Assembly (NCBI GenBank): GCA_019044685.2
Contig: JAGTXX020000013.1
Coordinates: 124,001 to 188,000, forward strand
Source: Nannochloris sp. 'desiccata'
Taxonomy: Eukaryota; Chlorophyta; Trebouxiophyceae; Chlorellales; Chlorellaceae
Length of the DNA stretch: 64,000 nt
Direction: 5' to 3'
Under the pieces are notes generated by a model. That model did not search any database. It was given only the letters and a program-made list of their open reading frames with translations, and was not told the origin of the DNA. The position numbers and the translations under genes are program-made. This document shows, one piece after another, positions 11,306-22,751 of the stretch (its first letter is position 1; each line of letters starts with the position of its first letter).

Positions 11306-14165
11306 CTAAATCTTCAAGTTTCCAACACCTTTTGCTGCTGCGTCAACACCATTCGTTTTCTCCGGTAAGGGCACACAATGCTCACCATCAAAGTATCTAG
11401 ACCACTTGAATACCTTGGCACACGCTGCAGCAAATTCAGCAGCAGCAGCAGCAGTACCGCCACCATCATAGTTACTGTCATCACCGCTGCTCAACCACTT
11501 GTGGACTTGAACACATTCAGGGTGGGAAGCACCACATGGTCCAGCCTTTGCAAGCTCAGCTGCAGCTTGTGCCCTCTTTGTAGAATCCAAAGCAGCAGTT
11601 GCTTGAGCAGCAGTAAAACGATGAGCTAAAGAAGCGCTGCCATGCTGTTGCACCCAGGCAGCGTGGTACTTTGCTGCAGTGGTGCTTGGGCTGCCAAGAA
11701 GGTCCCCTACTTGATCTTTCAACACAGAAGAAACGACATCATTCCCTTCTTGCTCCTGTTCTACTAATGAAGCAAGGCGAACCAAGGCATGGTGGACTCT
11801 AGGGTTCTCTTTTCCACCGTCAGGAGCCAACTCAGCTGCCTTTTTCACAGCCTTGAGAGCCAATAACATTTTCTTCTTTCGAGAATAAATTTCAAAAGCC
11901 ATCAACTGCGTTTCCAACCGATCAGGCGCAGCAGTTAGTAAACGTTTCAGAAGCTTTGTAGCTTCACCCAAGGGGTCTTTTGTAGCTGCTAAAAGAACAC
12001 CATCAGGGTCTGTATCAACAGGCTTCTTAGAATCGCCACCACCTTTCTTACCAGCACCACCCCCAGCCGCAGCCGGGCTCGCTGCATTTGCATTTTCAGC
12101 TTCTTTCAACTTTTTAGCTTCTTCTTTTCTCTTCTTTTGTAAATACTTCTTCGCTTCTTCAGGTGCCATGGCAGCTACTTTTTCAGCTTCCACCTCTTCA
12201 GTAGATTTTCCAGGGTTGTCAAATAGTTGCAAATACGTAGCAACAGCACCTTCAACCGCTTTGGCGTATACAGGATGTTTGTATAAATCGTCTTCCATAC
12301 GCAACATGTCGACATATACACGCATAGTTTGTTTCCTCAAGCAATATTGATGAAAATCAAACTGGTCTTCTACAAAATCCAAAAAGTGAGAATCCACTTT
12401 GAGGAATCTTTTCAGTGCGCGACCATACTCACCACGAGCTAAATATGCCCTTCCTGCACTAATTTCATACCACGTTGCTTGCATATCGTATAAATTATTC
12501 GCTTGCTCACCATCCCGGGTAAATAAAGAAACCACTCGCTCGGCCTCCTCAACTTGCCCTGCCTTGAACAGTGCCTTTGTAGCCACGCAATTTAAATACC
12601 TATCTGAAGCGTCTAAAGTACGAGCGTGTTGAGCTGCAGCAGCTGCGCCAGTAAAATCTCCAGCGTGTTTTAAAATGCGAGCTCTCGCGCTGTGCAGCTC
12701 GACCAAAGAAGGAGTTTTCTCGATACAGCCATCTATTATTTTCAATGCCTGTGCTGCGTCTCCTAAAGTATCATAATGAAGAGATAAATATAAACGAGTC
12801 CAAACTAAGGCTTCAGCAGCACCTTCGCTTCCAGGTGCGGGGGTAGACAAAACGTGGTGAGGCGCTGGGGGCACAACAGGTTCAGGAAATTGACCAGACG
12901 TAGTCAACGCTTCTTCAAACCGCAGCATCACTCTTCCTAGAGTTTCAGTTTTCTTTACGTCGACATACAATGGTTTTAGCTCAGCAAATAAAGACGGAAT
13001 GCCCTTGGCAATATATTTCCTCACAAACACGTCTGCAGCAGCTTCAAAAGCAGAGCTATCTCCTGGCATAAAGTCCAATGGACTTCTACGAGCAACAGTG
13101 CTGTGAGGGTACTGTTCTTGAAGAGCAGCGTAGACTGTAGCAACAGCATCAGCATCACCAGCTGCACCTTGCGCACGTAGCGCGCTCAGCAGGCCATCAT
13201 GGTATTCATGCTGCTCTGTATTTATATTTAATAGCCTTCTATACACACCTTCAGCTTCTTCAGAACGGTTTAGTTTTAATAAAAGTCTCCCACGGCTTTC
13301 TAAAGCAGAAAGCTTGTCTTTTAATAAACCTCTCTTTTCAGCTGCCTCCACCGCTTCAAGAGCCTCCCCATACTTTTCACCCTCCTCTAAGATTTTGGCC
13401 TTATACAGCAAAATTTCACTGTGTTCATAGGCTTCTGTAGGCGTACTCACATCATCGACAGTGGCTTCGTATTGTTCAATCACAGTTGCTGCCACTTGGT
13501 TGTTACCTTCAAGATGATGAGCTAGTGCCAATCCAACCCAACTTTGTCTATTATTCGGTTTCAGCTCCAACAACTTTTGCCTCGAGTCTAAAAAACCAGA
13601 TAAATCACGCATTTGTACTTGCAATTGTGTTAAATCACGTAGAACGGTTAAATTATCCTTTTCCATCCTTAGTGCGTTTTTGTAGCATTTGATCGCTTCG
13701 TCGTAATCTCTATCTGATCGATATAAAAGGCCATAGACATGCCAGCATACATGTGACTTGATGTTAGCCCTGACACCGCGTTTGACGTAATCGTACGCTT
13801 CTTCTTTCCGTTCTAAACAGTTGAGGAGAAGGCCTTTCATGGCTAAAGTCTCGCCGTTGTCGGGGAACTTGCGTAGGACGGTGTCGGCCGTTTTAATACC
13901 TTTTTTGTACATCTTGCTCTGCATAAAGTGGAATATTGATGTGTTAGTAAAACTGAAATAATAAGTGTAATGCATGCGAGAGAAGATTTATTGCAAATCT
14001 CTGTATCTCATCATTAGATGAAATTTGCCATCTGTAATGATTTCAAAGTTTTCAACAGACAATGCATCGTTTTGGTCTTACCTCATATTGCTTGACTAAT
14101 TGCCTAAACAAGGCCGCTTCCTTGTTAGGGAGCACCTGGCTGTTTGCCTCCTGTTTGGGTGCCAT
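11306..14165 (-). CDS. NAA15: NatA auxiliary subunit NAA15 (TPR protein)
   Basis: Two exons: 14165-14082 (28 codons) and 13918-11306, giving 898 residues. The short first exon encodes LPNKEAALFRQLVKQYE, matching the NAA15 N-terminus. It joins to the diagnostic block GETLAMKGLLLNC and SHVCWHVYGLLYRSD. Repeated TPR-like helices run through most of the protein. A Lys/Glu-rich segment (KKYLQKKRKEEAKKLKEAE) and an Ala/Gly low-complexity stretch lie near residues 590-640, where other NAA15 proteins are also highly charged. NAA15 scaffolds the NatA complex on ribosomes, holding the catalytic NAA10 subunit that acetylates protein N-termini. The catalytic subunit is not in this window. Confidence 0.93.
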
Positions 14166-14527
14166 CTTCTTAATTAAATATGAAAATTTCAATCACAAAA
14201 CCATCACCCAGAAAAGAGAAATTGTAGTTCTGCCCTGCTAAATGCTCAGATATATGCGTTAACTGTTTATTTGTACTATTATTTGAATGCGCCACCTCGT
14301 GATTCTCAATGAATATGGCAAGCTGATCAGAAGAGAGGCTGTGCTATGCTTCCATTCCCACGCTGCCCTCTCTCCTATTCCTTTTATATTCTAGCAGATG
14401 TTTAATCCCTTGCTACAAAACACAAGATTTTATATCATAGAAAGGAATAAATCTACACTTTCTTTATCAATGTTCAGTCTCTTACATCATTTAAGACGAA
14501 AACAAAACCATTTTTTTTTCACCGACA
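14166..14527. other. Intergenic region NAA15 5' / RRP9 3'
   Basis: 362 bp between two minus-strand genes. It holds the NAA15 promoter and the RRP9 3' flank. No gene or repeat was recognised. Confidence 0.4.
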
Positions 14528-16341
14528 TTATTCTTCATCGCTTGCTTCTACTTCATCTTCATCCTCATCCACAGCTTCTCTATCCTCTTCTGTCTCTTCG
14601 CTCATCGGTATTCTATATACAACCATCCCATTCTTCGCTTTGGCATCTCGTAACCACCTCCCCATCCTCGGTTCTTGCCCCACACCAGCAACCAGCACGT
14701 TCCCGCTCCTACCAATCTGAATAGAATTCACAAAGCCCCTTACTGGCAACCCACCTAGAGGCATCAACACCCGTCCACTGGCATCTGGAACCTTCCATAA
14801 ACGAACAACACCGTCGGCAGCTCCACTAGCCACGACGTCAGATCCACGGCACACAGCAACTGAGCCTACCCAGGTGGCAGCAGCACCTCCAATGGTGCCT
14901 GCACCTCTTTGCTCTTTCATTTCTAAAATGTCTTCTTCCCCTTCTACATTACCATTGCCAGTGGAAGCATTGATATTATTGGTACCATTATTAATCGTAC
15001 TACGAGGGTTGCTCTTAATGCCATGTGCATCACGCGCTGAAAACACAGGTTTCTTTTTTGTCGATCTCCAAAATTGTACCGACCCATCAGCTGATCCCGT
15101 AATCCACTCCCCACCAGTCACATACGCGGCAGATTCAATAGTCAAACAATGTCCACGGAAAACTAGCTGACTTTCTTCTGCAATTTTCCATACTCGGCAT
15201 GTTCTATCAGCTCCACAACTCAAAGCACGCTCAGCACGGAGTGCATCCAACGCTAAAACTTCTGCTTGATGGCCAAATAAAGTATCCACATATGCCATAT
15301 CTTCAAGACTCCATAGCTTAATCGACCGGTCTAAAGAGCCACTATACAACTGATGGGTCCCCTCACGGAAAGTCAAACAGGTCACTGCATCTTTGTGTCC
15401 TGGAAAGGCACGGAGATGGTCTCCACTGCGGGCGTCATAGATGTGGACTTTCTTGTCACCGCCTCCGGTCGCGAAATATCGACCATCTGAGCTGACAGCG
15501 GCGGATAATAGACCGCAACGATTGGCTTGACGTGCTGCAGGACGAATCCAATCAGCTGTACCTGTTAGAGGCTCATTACTTTTGGTATTTTTACCACCAC
15601 CTCCACCGCCGCCACTTCCATATGAAGTCTTTTTTGAGTTGGTCAACCCAAATCGACTTCTTTTCCCCGTTTCTACGTCGTACTGGAAAATAGATCCATC
15701 TTTAGAGACAGCAAAAACAGTAGACTCGTCGTGTGTTAACGCTGTTGCTGTGACTGCAAGGCTAGGGCCACGTAGAAAACGACCACCAGAGTTTGTTAAA
15801 TTAAATTCAGAGGTGAGCGGAAGTTCCGGGAGGGCGACTCGATGAGCTATTTTTCTCCGGTAATGGCCCATTGCATCCAGGGCATCTTGCCGTAATCGTT
15901 CAGCTACGGCATCATCGTCATCAGATTCGCCTTCTGCGGTTCCTTGAGCGCGTTTGATGTTGTCTAAATAGTCCTTGGCTGCAGGAGAAGAAAATTGAGC
16001 AAGGAAGCGGGGAAGGAAATTGACATGATCAGATTGTTGAAATGAAGCTAGGAAAACAGAGCATCCATATGGTTTTATTAGATAAATGGTTAAAAAGATC
16101 GTCAAAAAACACTATGATTTAAGGAATTTCTCTTACCTAGTCTAAGTCTTTTCTCCTCGGCAGTCTCCCTTTCGTGCTCATCTTCTTCTTCATCTTCGCT
16201 AGCGTCTCCGGCCGCTTTGCCTTCATCGTCACTTCCCATGAACACAGCTTCCTCTACTTCGTCTACTTCGAAGAAATCGTCCTTTACTTTGCGCTTACGC
16301 CCAGCTGTGGCACCTGCGGATTTTCTGACAGGTCGCACCAT
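14528..16341 (-). CDS. RRP9: U3 snoRNP protein RRP9 (U3-55K), WD40
   Basis: Two exons: 16341-16137 and 15978-14528, giving 551 residues. The N-terminus is basic then acidic (GRKRKVKDDFFEVDEVEEAV), followed by ETAEEKRLRLAKDYL, the conserved lead-in of RRP9 that the splice restores. At least six WD repeats follow, with phrases such as GGGDKKVHIYD, GSLDRSIKLWS, GADRTCRVWK and GSADGSVQFWR. RRP9 binds the B/C motif of U3 snoRNA in the SSU processome and supports early 18S rRNA processing in the nucleolus. Low-complexity Gly and Asn inserts lie between blades. The gene faces NOP56 across 239 bp. Confidence 0.9.
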
Positions 16342-16580
16342 AATGTAACCGTTTAGCAGTCTAGCGCTGAAGCCACGTTGTAAGTACAGTCAAGAATACT
16401 ACTGAATATTAACCATTATCAATGCATGCTTGAAAAGGCAATTGTAATAGCTTGAATAATACTTGCGCCCAACTTGATTGCCAGCTTGGGCGGCTCTTAT
16501 AATCTATCCTGCAGTGCAATTGCTAAATTAACTAAGTGTATCTAAAAACATACTGTTGATCCTTGTAAATATAGTGGGCC
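16342..16580. promoter_or_regulatory. Shared promoter region RRP9 / NOP56
   Basis: 239 bp separate the start codons of two divergent snoRNP protein genes. Near the middle is an inverted repeat: CGCCCAA at 16466-16472 and TTGGGCG at 16486-16492, separated by 13 bp. Joint regulation is inferred from the arrangement only. Confidence 0.5.
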
Positions 16581-18236
16581 ATGACGACCTTCCTGCTGTA
16601 TGAGTCGGCATCGGGCTACGGCCTTTTTGAAGTAGAGAAATTCGATGAAATAGCCCAGGTGCAGGAGGCGGTCACCGACATTGCTAGGTTTGGCAAGTAT
16701 GTCAAACTTAGTGCATTCAAGCCTTTTTCATCTGCCGCAAACGCGCTGGAGCAGATTAATGCCGTGTCTGAGTCTCAGGTATGATGCATGCATATATCAA
16801 ACGCATTGGTTTAGGGATGACATTACGTTGATTGCACTCTGAGCAAAAAGTTTCATTGATCAGATTGGAGTGTGGATGCTGTTCTTGGACTTTATAGATA
16901 GCTTTCCCCATGCATTACATGGCTGCCCCTGACATCATGTTTTCTAACTCCTTCTCTTTGCCTTTTAAACTAACAGATGACTGATGACTTGAAGAATTTT
17001 TTGAGTACAAATCTTCCCAAAGTGAAGAAGGAAGGTAAAGCCAAATTCAAGCTTGGTGTATCTGAAGCCAAGCTTGGTTCCGCCATCCAAGAAGAGACGG
17101 GCGCCCCCTGCGAGTGCAATGAAATGACAGGCGAGCTTCTCCGTGGTGTCCGTGCCCACTTCGCTACTTTTATTAAGGGCCTCAATGACGCTGATATGTC
17201 TCGCGCTCAATTGGGTCTTGCTCACTCCTATTCCCGTGCCAAGGTCAAATTCAACGTCAACAAAGCTGATAATATGATCATTCAAGCTATTGCCCTGCTG
17301 GATACCCTTGATAAAGATGTGAATACCTTTGTTATGCGTGTCCGTGAATGGTATTCTTGGCATTTCCCAGAACTCGTCAAAATCGTCAACGATAATTATC
17401 AATATGCCAAACTCACACTGATCGTGAAAGACAAGTCTACTCTGTCTGAGGAAAAGCTTGAGGAGATTAAGGACGTTTTGGGTGACGAGGATAAAGCCAA
17501 AGAAGTTATTGAAGCGTCCCGCTCTTCTATGGGTCAAGATATTTCTCCCATTGATTTGATCAACATTGAAGCATTTGCTCGTCGTGTGATCTCTTTGGCT
17601 GAATACCGTCAGAAATTGTTTACCTATCTTTCCGATAAGATGCACGTTGTAGCTCCTAATTTAAGCGCTCTTATTGGTGAATTGGTTGGTGCTCGTTTGA
17701 TTTCTCACGCTGGTTCTTTGACCAATCTTGCCAAATACCCCGCCTCTACCGTTCAGATTCTCGGCGCAGAAAAGGCCTTGTTCAGAGCGTTAAAAACCAA
17801 AGGAAATACCCCTAAATACGGTTTAATTTTCCATTCTTCATTTATTGGTCGTGCCAAACAGCGTAATAAGGGACGTATCTCTCGTTACTTGGCAAATAAA
17901 TGTTCAATTGCTTCTAGAATTGACGCTTTCTTGGAATCTAGCACGGACGCGTTCGGAACGAAATTGAAAGAGCAAGTGGAAGAAAGATTACGGTTTTATG
18001 AAGATGGTGTAGCTCCTAGAAAAAATCTTGATGTCATGAAGGAGGTGATTGGTGCTTTGGGTGATGCTGGTACAGAGGGAGATGGTGCTGGTGAGAAGAA
18101 GAGCGCTAAAAAAGAAAAGAAGAAAGACAAAAAGGAAAAGAAGAGAAAGGCATCAGAGAGCGATGAAGAAATGGCGGATGCAGCACCTGTGTCGGAAACG
18201 AAGGAAAAGAAAAAGAAGAAGAAAGATAAAAAGTAA
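16581..18236 (+). CDS. NOP56: Box C/D snoRNP core protein NOP56
   Basis: Two exons: 16581-16778 and 16977-18236, giving 485 residues. The N-terminal NOP5NT domain starts [16 protein letters not shown]. The coiled-coil and Nop domain carry the diagnostic blocks [57 protein letters not shown] and [12 protein letters not shown]. The tail is a long run of Lys/Glu KKE/KKD-type repeats. NOP56 pairs with NOP58 on box C/D guide RNAs, including U3, to position fibrillarin for 2'-O-methylation. NOP56 rather than NOP58 is chosen from NAVSESQ and [12 protein letters not shown], which fit NOP56. The frame across the splice is unbroken. Confidence 0.93.
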
Positions 18237-18683
18237 AAATTTTCAAATTACTTAAATTTCCTTTCCTTTCAAGTGTGTGTGTGTGTGTGTTCCCCTTTCT
18301 TGTATTATAAAGCTAGCCTTCTTTTGACCTGTTGACGTATTTCTCTCTCTCTCTCATACTCTGGTGGCATTATTCCATTTGCCTGGTGTGTTTATAAAAT
18401 TAAATTCGACGCGCCCTTGCCCTTTTAAAAACCGATAAACTTAAATATACTTTGGATCGATCAAGTCTTCGAGAAGCAGTGGTAGCAGTTTCAGTGAGAT
18501 ATTTACAATGCAGACGTGTTTCAAGCAGAATATGAATGATTTCAGTCATCTTCTCTAGAATTGAATCGAACTGAATGAAGCAACAGGCGATTGAGGGTGA
18601 AACCCAGCAGCTCCTGCTCGGTGTGAGGGGAAAAGGTTAAAAATTCAAGTTTATTTTTATTGTGTTTCTCTTATCTCCGCAAT
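18237..18683. other. Convergent 3' intergenic region with microsatellites
   Basis: 447 bp between the 3' ends of NOP56 and the translocator. It contains a (GT)n run at about 18273-18291 and a short (CT)n run near 18343-18355. No gene seen. Confidence 0.5.
18273..18291. repeat. (GT)n microsatellite
   Basis: About nine GT units in the 3' flank of NOP56. Confidence 0.9.
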
Positions 18684-20581
18684 TTAAATAAATCCGGTAA
18701 CGCTCCACCAGACAGATCCAACAAGCATCCACAACACAAAGTTCAAGCTTCCCATAATAGCTCCATATTTAAACACTTCATTCAAAGTTAAATACCCAGC
18801 GCCGTAATACACCGCTCCTTGTCCAGAGCCATAGTGGGTTAAAGAGCCAAACAAGTTGGACATGACACCCAAACTAAGGGCAGCAAGCACCCCAGGGACA
18901 CCAGTAGAAAGCATCATCGCCAAGAAAGCAGAGTACAAAGCACCCACATGGGCAGTTTGACTAGCAAACATATAATGAAGGACAAAATATGCAGCGTTGA
19001 GCAGAACAAAAACAGTTTGCCAGCCTAGATTTGCAGCAACGAGCTGTTGACCAACAGTATTAGCGAAATGGGAGATGACCCCAAGAGCATTTAACTGTCC
19101 AGACATACCCACAAGCACAGCAAACCAAAACAGCGTATCCCAAGCTGCAGGATAAGTTAAACACTCCCGCCACGTCAAGACCCCGCTGGTCAGTAACACA
19201 CAAAGGCCCATCATGGCTGTAGTAACAGCTGGGATACCCAAAGCATCACCAGAAATCCATAATAAGACCGCACCACCCATAGTTCCAAGCATAATACGTT
19301 CGTCCCGGGTCATAGGGCCCATTTGTTTCAACCTTTCTTGTGCGAGAGCGGGAGCTTCGGGAGTGTCTTTGATCTCCGGAGGGAAAATTTTATACATAAG
19401 CAAAGGAGTGATAAGGAGACCACATAATGCAGGTACGACGGCTGCTTTGAACCAGGTAACCCACGCAGAAGGGATCACAACTCCCAATTCGATTGCTAAT
19501 TTCATGCAGAGTAAGTTTTGGGCTGCAGCGGTGAGGAACATGGCCGAAGAGTTGACAGAGCCTTGCAATTGAGTGTTGACCAGGAAAGCACCCAATTTGT
19601 GGCGAGAAGGGTCATCTAGGAGATGGGTAGGGAGGGAAAGGGGTTAGAATTAATGAAGAAATAAACAAGCAATGTGAGTAATCTGCTTTGAAATGGAAAA
19701 TGAAAGAAAGAATGCTGACTGGAAGTACTTTAAAAGATTACTTACTAGGCTTGCTCCCAGCAGAGAGGGACAAAGAATTAATAATGGGCATAAAGATACC
19801 ACCAGCTCTAGCAGTTGTAGAAGGCATCGCAGGGGCAATAAATACTTCAGCGATAGATAACCCATAGGCCAGTCCTAGAGTTGACTTTCCAAATAATTTA
19901 ACAAAAATTTGAGCGACACGTTCACCAAGGCCAGTCTTTTCAAATCCTCTAGCAAAGAAGAAAGATACGACAATAAGCCAAATCACGTCATTTGTGAAAG
20001 CGGAAAATGCAGCAGAGAAGGTGAGTGTTTTGGTGGCGATGGCGGTGGTGACGGCTATGAAAGCCCAGGCACCGACTGCCAAGGGCTCCAAGACGAGACC
20101 GGCAATGGTGGACACGAAAATAGAGAGTAAATTCCATCCTTGCACGCTGATGCCAGCAGGGATAGGAACCAGAAAGCGAAGGGCCAGACCAAGGGAAACA
20201 GAGATCAAGAGAGGGATGGGTTTCGCGCCAGGCCAAGCTGGGGGAGCAGCAGGTGGAGCCGGGGCAGGGGAGGCGGCAGCAGCGGCAGATGCAGAAGCTT
20301 CGATGGGGGAGCTGCGCTGCTGGCGGAGCTTGGGGAGAGTGGGTAAGACAGGCTTAGCACATAATGCGCTGCAATGAGGGAGGTAGATGATTAAGGTGAG
20401 GGGATTGAAAGAAAGAAATAATGAAGGGCGGGTGGGCTGGGAGATGATGAAATAAATCGTTGTCACCTATTCGATCGTACCTTTTGGAATTTCTTAAGAC
20501 ATTGAAACTAGTAATGCGTGCAGATAGTGCAGGACGCTGAACCAGCATCCCTGCACCCTGGCGCACTCTGGTCGACTGCAT
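18684..20581 (-). CDS. Plastid DASS-family dicarboxylate translocator (2-oxoglutarate/malate, DiT1-like)
   Basis: Three exons: 20581-20481, 20368-19746 and 19615-18684, giving 551 residues. Earlier in-frame codons lack an ATG, so the ATG at 20581 is used. The first ~90 residues are basic, rich in Ser, Ala and Pro, and fit a chloroplast transit peptide. About twelve hydrophobic segments follow. Family phrases include SVQGWNLLSIFVSTI, NDVIWLIVVSFFFARGFEKTGLG, PSTTARAGGIFMPI and HYGSGQGAVYYGAGY. The DASS family includes the plastid inner-envelope exchangers DiT1 (2-oxoglutarate/malate) and DiT2 (glutamate/malate), which link ammonia assimilation and photorespiration between plastid and cytosol. 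DiT1 is preferred from overall similarity, but DiT2 specificity cannot be excluded. Confidence 0.88.
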
Positions 20582-20964
20582 CTTTATAAAAGTAGAAGTT
20601 TCAAGCCCTCGTCGAGTTTGCAATCAAGGCTTCACTTCTGCAGCTCTAAATGATCAATCTAGCACCTGATAAAATCCATATGATAAAAATATGCGTCGAG
20701 ACTTTGAATTAGATCTCATATAGAGACCTACCATTTGTTTGAACGATTGATGAGGCCTCTGTGATGAGGGGAAGAAAAAATCAACTTTTCCCCCAGTTTC
20801 TCTCGTAACAACCGCACAGTTCGAAAATAGATGAGGTCTTAGACATTTGATTAATTCTAGAACATGGGAAAGACCATTTAAACTATAAACTTCATCTAAA
20901 CAAATGAGATAATTTGATCAAAACATCTTCTTGGATACCTTCCTCTTCAAATAGAGACCTCGCC
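20582..20964. promoter_or_regulatory. Divergent intergenic region, DASS translocator / VTE6
   Basis: 383 bp between the start codons of two genes for plastid membrane proteins. It is AT-rich. No clear element was recognised. Confidence 0.4.
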
Positions 20965-22348
20965 ATGCAGCGCATCAGTTATACATCACGCATTAAATCT
21001 AGTTTACCATCGAACCCCTTCTCTCTACCTCGCCAGGGCTCGAATTTTCCTTCTGGCAGCAGTGGGAATCGCCCCGGCTCGGCAGGTCGGCAGTGTAACA
21101 CTGCCGCTGAAGGTGGTGCCAGCAGCTCAACGCGCTTAGATTCTTCAGAAACGCCAGATGAAGTCAACCCTGCAGTAGCTGAAGCTTTAAATAAAGTTGC
21201 AGAAGCTCTGGCTGCTGCTGAAGAAACTGCTCAAAAAGTTGATACTCTTCCCAGCGCCAGATTGCCGACAATTGTGAGATATCTAGTTAATTTTCTCTTT
21301 ATTTCCCTTCTCTTCGCGTCTTCTATCAGTCTAAATACTTCTGATCCTTTATGACCACCATTAAAACTAACCTTCCTATCATATGTTCTCTCCATATCAA
21401 TTAATACAGTGGACTTCCATTTACAAAACAATAAAACCAGTCCTTCAAATCTCGGCTCTCGTTGGATACAGCGCTTTAATCCACGCTTTCCACGCAACAA
21501 GCCAAGCTATCGGTGGCCTCTTTCTTGCTCTTATAGTAGCCGCGTATGGCTACCGAAAATCCTCCCTCTCTGCCTCTGGGGCTGTCGCTGCAGCACTGAT
21601 TGGATGGGCCACGCTTGCTCCGTCATTTCGTGCTGGGCTCGTCTTATTAGCTTTCTTTTTCGTTTCTAGTAAATTCACTGAATTGAGAGAAGAGGAAAAG
21701 GCCGTTGATGATTCGCATAAGAGTGGTGGTGGGCAAAGAGATTGGAAACAAGTGGCTTGTAACGGCCTTATACCTGCAATCTTAACTGTGACAGCAGGAA
21801 TTCTGACGGGAGGCATGGATGGCCCATTACGCCCAGCGACAGCCCCAGTATTAGCTTCACTATACGCAGGGTTTTTGGGATATTTTGGTTGCTGTTGCGG
21901 AGATACCTGGGCATCTGAATTAGGCCAGCTAAGCCCTGAAGAGCCAAGATTAATTACAACGCTGCGACCAGTACGAAAGGGCACCAATGGAGGGGTTACT
22001 TGGGCTGGCCTTGGTGCGAGTGTTGCAGGTGGATTGTTTATTGGACTTGTGTTTTATACTTTTGGAGTTATTTCTCCATCTAGTAATTCTGCTGCGGCGA
22101 TACAGCAGTGGAAGTTGATTCCTTTGGGGTTGGCGGCAGGACTTGTCGGGTCCATTATTGATTCAATTCTGGGTGCTACTGTCCAATTTACGGGATATAA
22201 TCGTACCACTGGCAAGATCACTGGTAGAAATGGACCTGATGTGACTGCTATTAGTGGATTAGCTGTGCTTGATAATAATTTAGTGAATGCCGTGTCGGCG
22301 ACAATGACGGCAGCCTTGACAGCTCTTGCTGCGTTACGATTATTTTAA
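20965..22348 (+). CDS. TMEM19/DUF92 membrane protein, VTE6-like phytyl-phosphate kinase
   Basis: Two exons: 20965-21273 and 21410-22348, giving 415 residues. Exon 1 encodes a Ser/Arg/Pro-rich leader that fits a plastid transit peptide, plus an Ala/Glu helix. Exon 2 encodes the DUF92/TMEM19 domain with several membrane segments. Its conserved phrases are GYFGCCCGDTWASELG, LRPVRKGTNGGV, GLVGSIIDSILGATVQ and ISGLAVLDNNLVNAVSA. In plants VTE6 of this family phosphorylates phytyl phosphate to phytyl diphosphate in plastids, recycling chlorophyll phytol into tocopherol and phylloquinone. The family call is firm; the substrate is inferred. It sits head-to-head with the plastid dicarboxylate translocator. 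Confidence 0.85.
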
Positions 22349-22489
22349 AAGCATAGCTATAATTGCAAAATTGTAAAATATATAGGAAACCAGAGATAAT
22401 ATGTTTCTTATTACAGAAAACGTACTTAATAGTATTCTTTATTGAGTACTATTTACATGGTGGCGGCAAATGTGGTCAGATGATCTGAG
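22349..22489. other. VTE6 3' flank up to the retrotransposon insertion
   Basis: A short AT-rich stretch that presumably carries the VTE6 3' UTR. No gene was seen. Confidence 0.4.
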
Positions 22490-22504
22490 ATAACATGAAT
22501 AAGA
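22490..22504 (-). repeat. Target-site duplication, 3' copy
   Basis: ATAACATGAATAAGA on the plus strand, identical to 24478-24492. The two copies exactly bracket the retrotransposon, as expected for target-primed insertion. Confidence 0.9.
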
Positions 22505-22519
22505 GAGAGAGAGAGAGAA
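22505..22519. repeat. (GA)n tract at the retrotransposon 3' end
   Basis: Alternating GA immediately inside the 3' target-site copy; on the element's coding strand it reads (TC)n. It may be the element's own tail. Confidence 0.8.
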
Positions 22520-22751
22520 TTACAGCCTTTAGCACAGAGAATGCGCTCTACTGCCAATCGCGATGAACGCAAAGACAGAGAAGGAAGTACAATCAGAAAT
22601 ATAGAATCAAAGAAGGATATGTAACAGCAAAAAATCAGGAGCACTATAGACCAAAAAAACACCGCCGCTGTCGATAAAATCACATCGTCGCCTTCGAATA
22701 AACAGACATCAAAAATAAATTGATGCGAATAACTCCCTGGAGTCCTTAATC

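Noticed and set aside
20582..20623. Longer start for the plastid DASS translocator at 20623
   Set aside because: The codon there is TTG, not ATG. The first ATG is at 20581.
21383..21409. A separate start for the VTE6-like gene at 21383
   Set aside because: It lies inside the intron. The exon 1 leader joins in frame at 21410 through a good acceptor.
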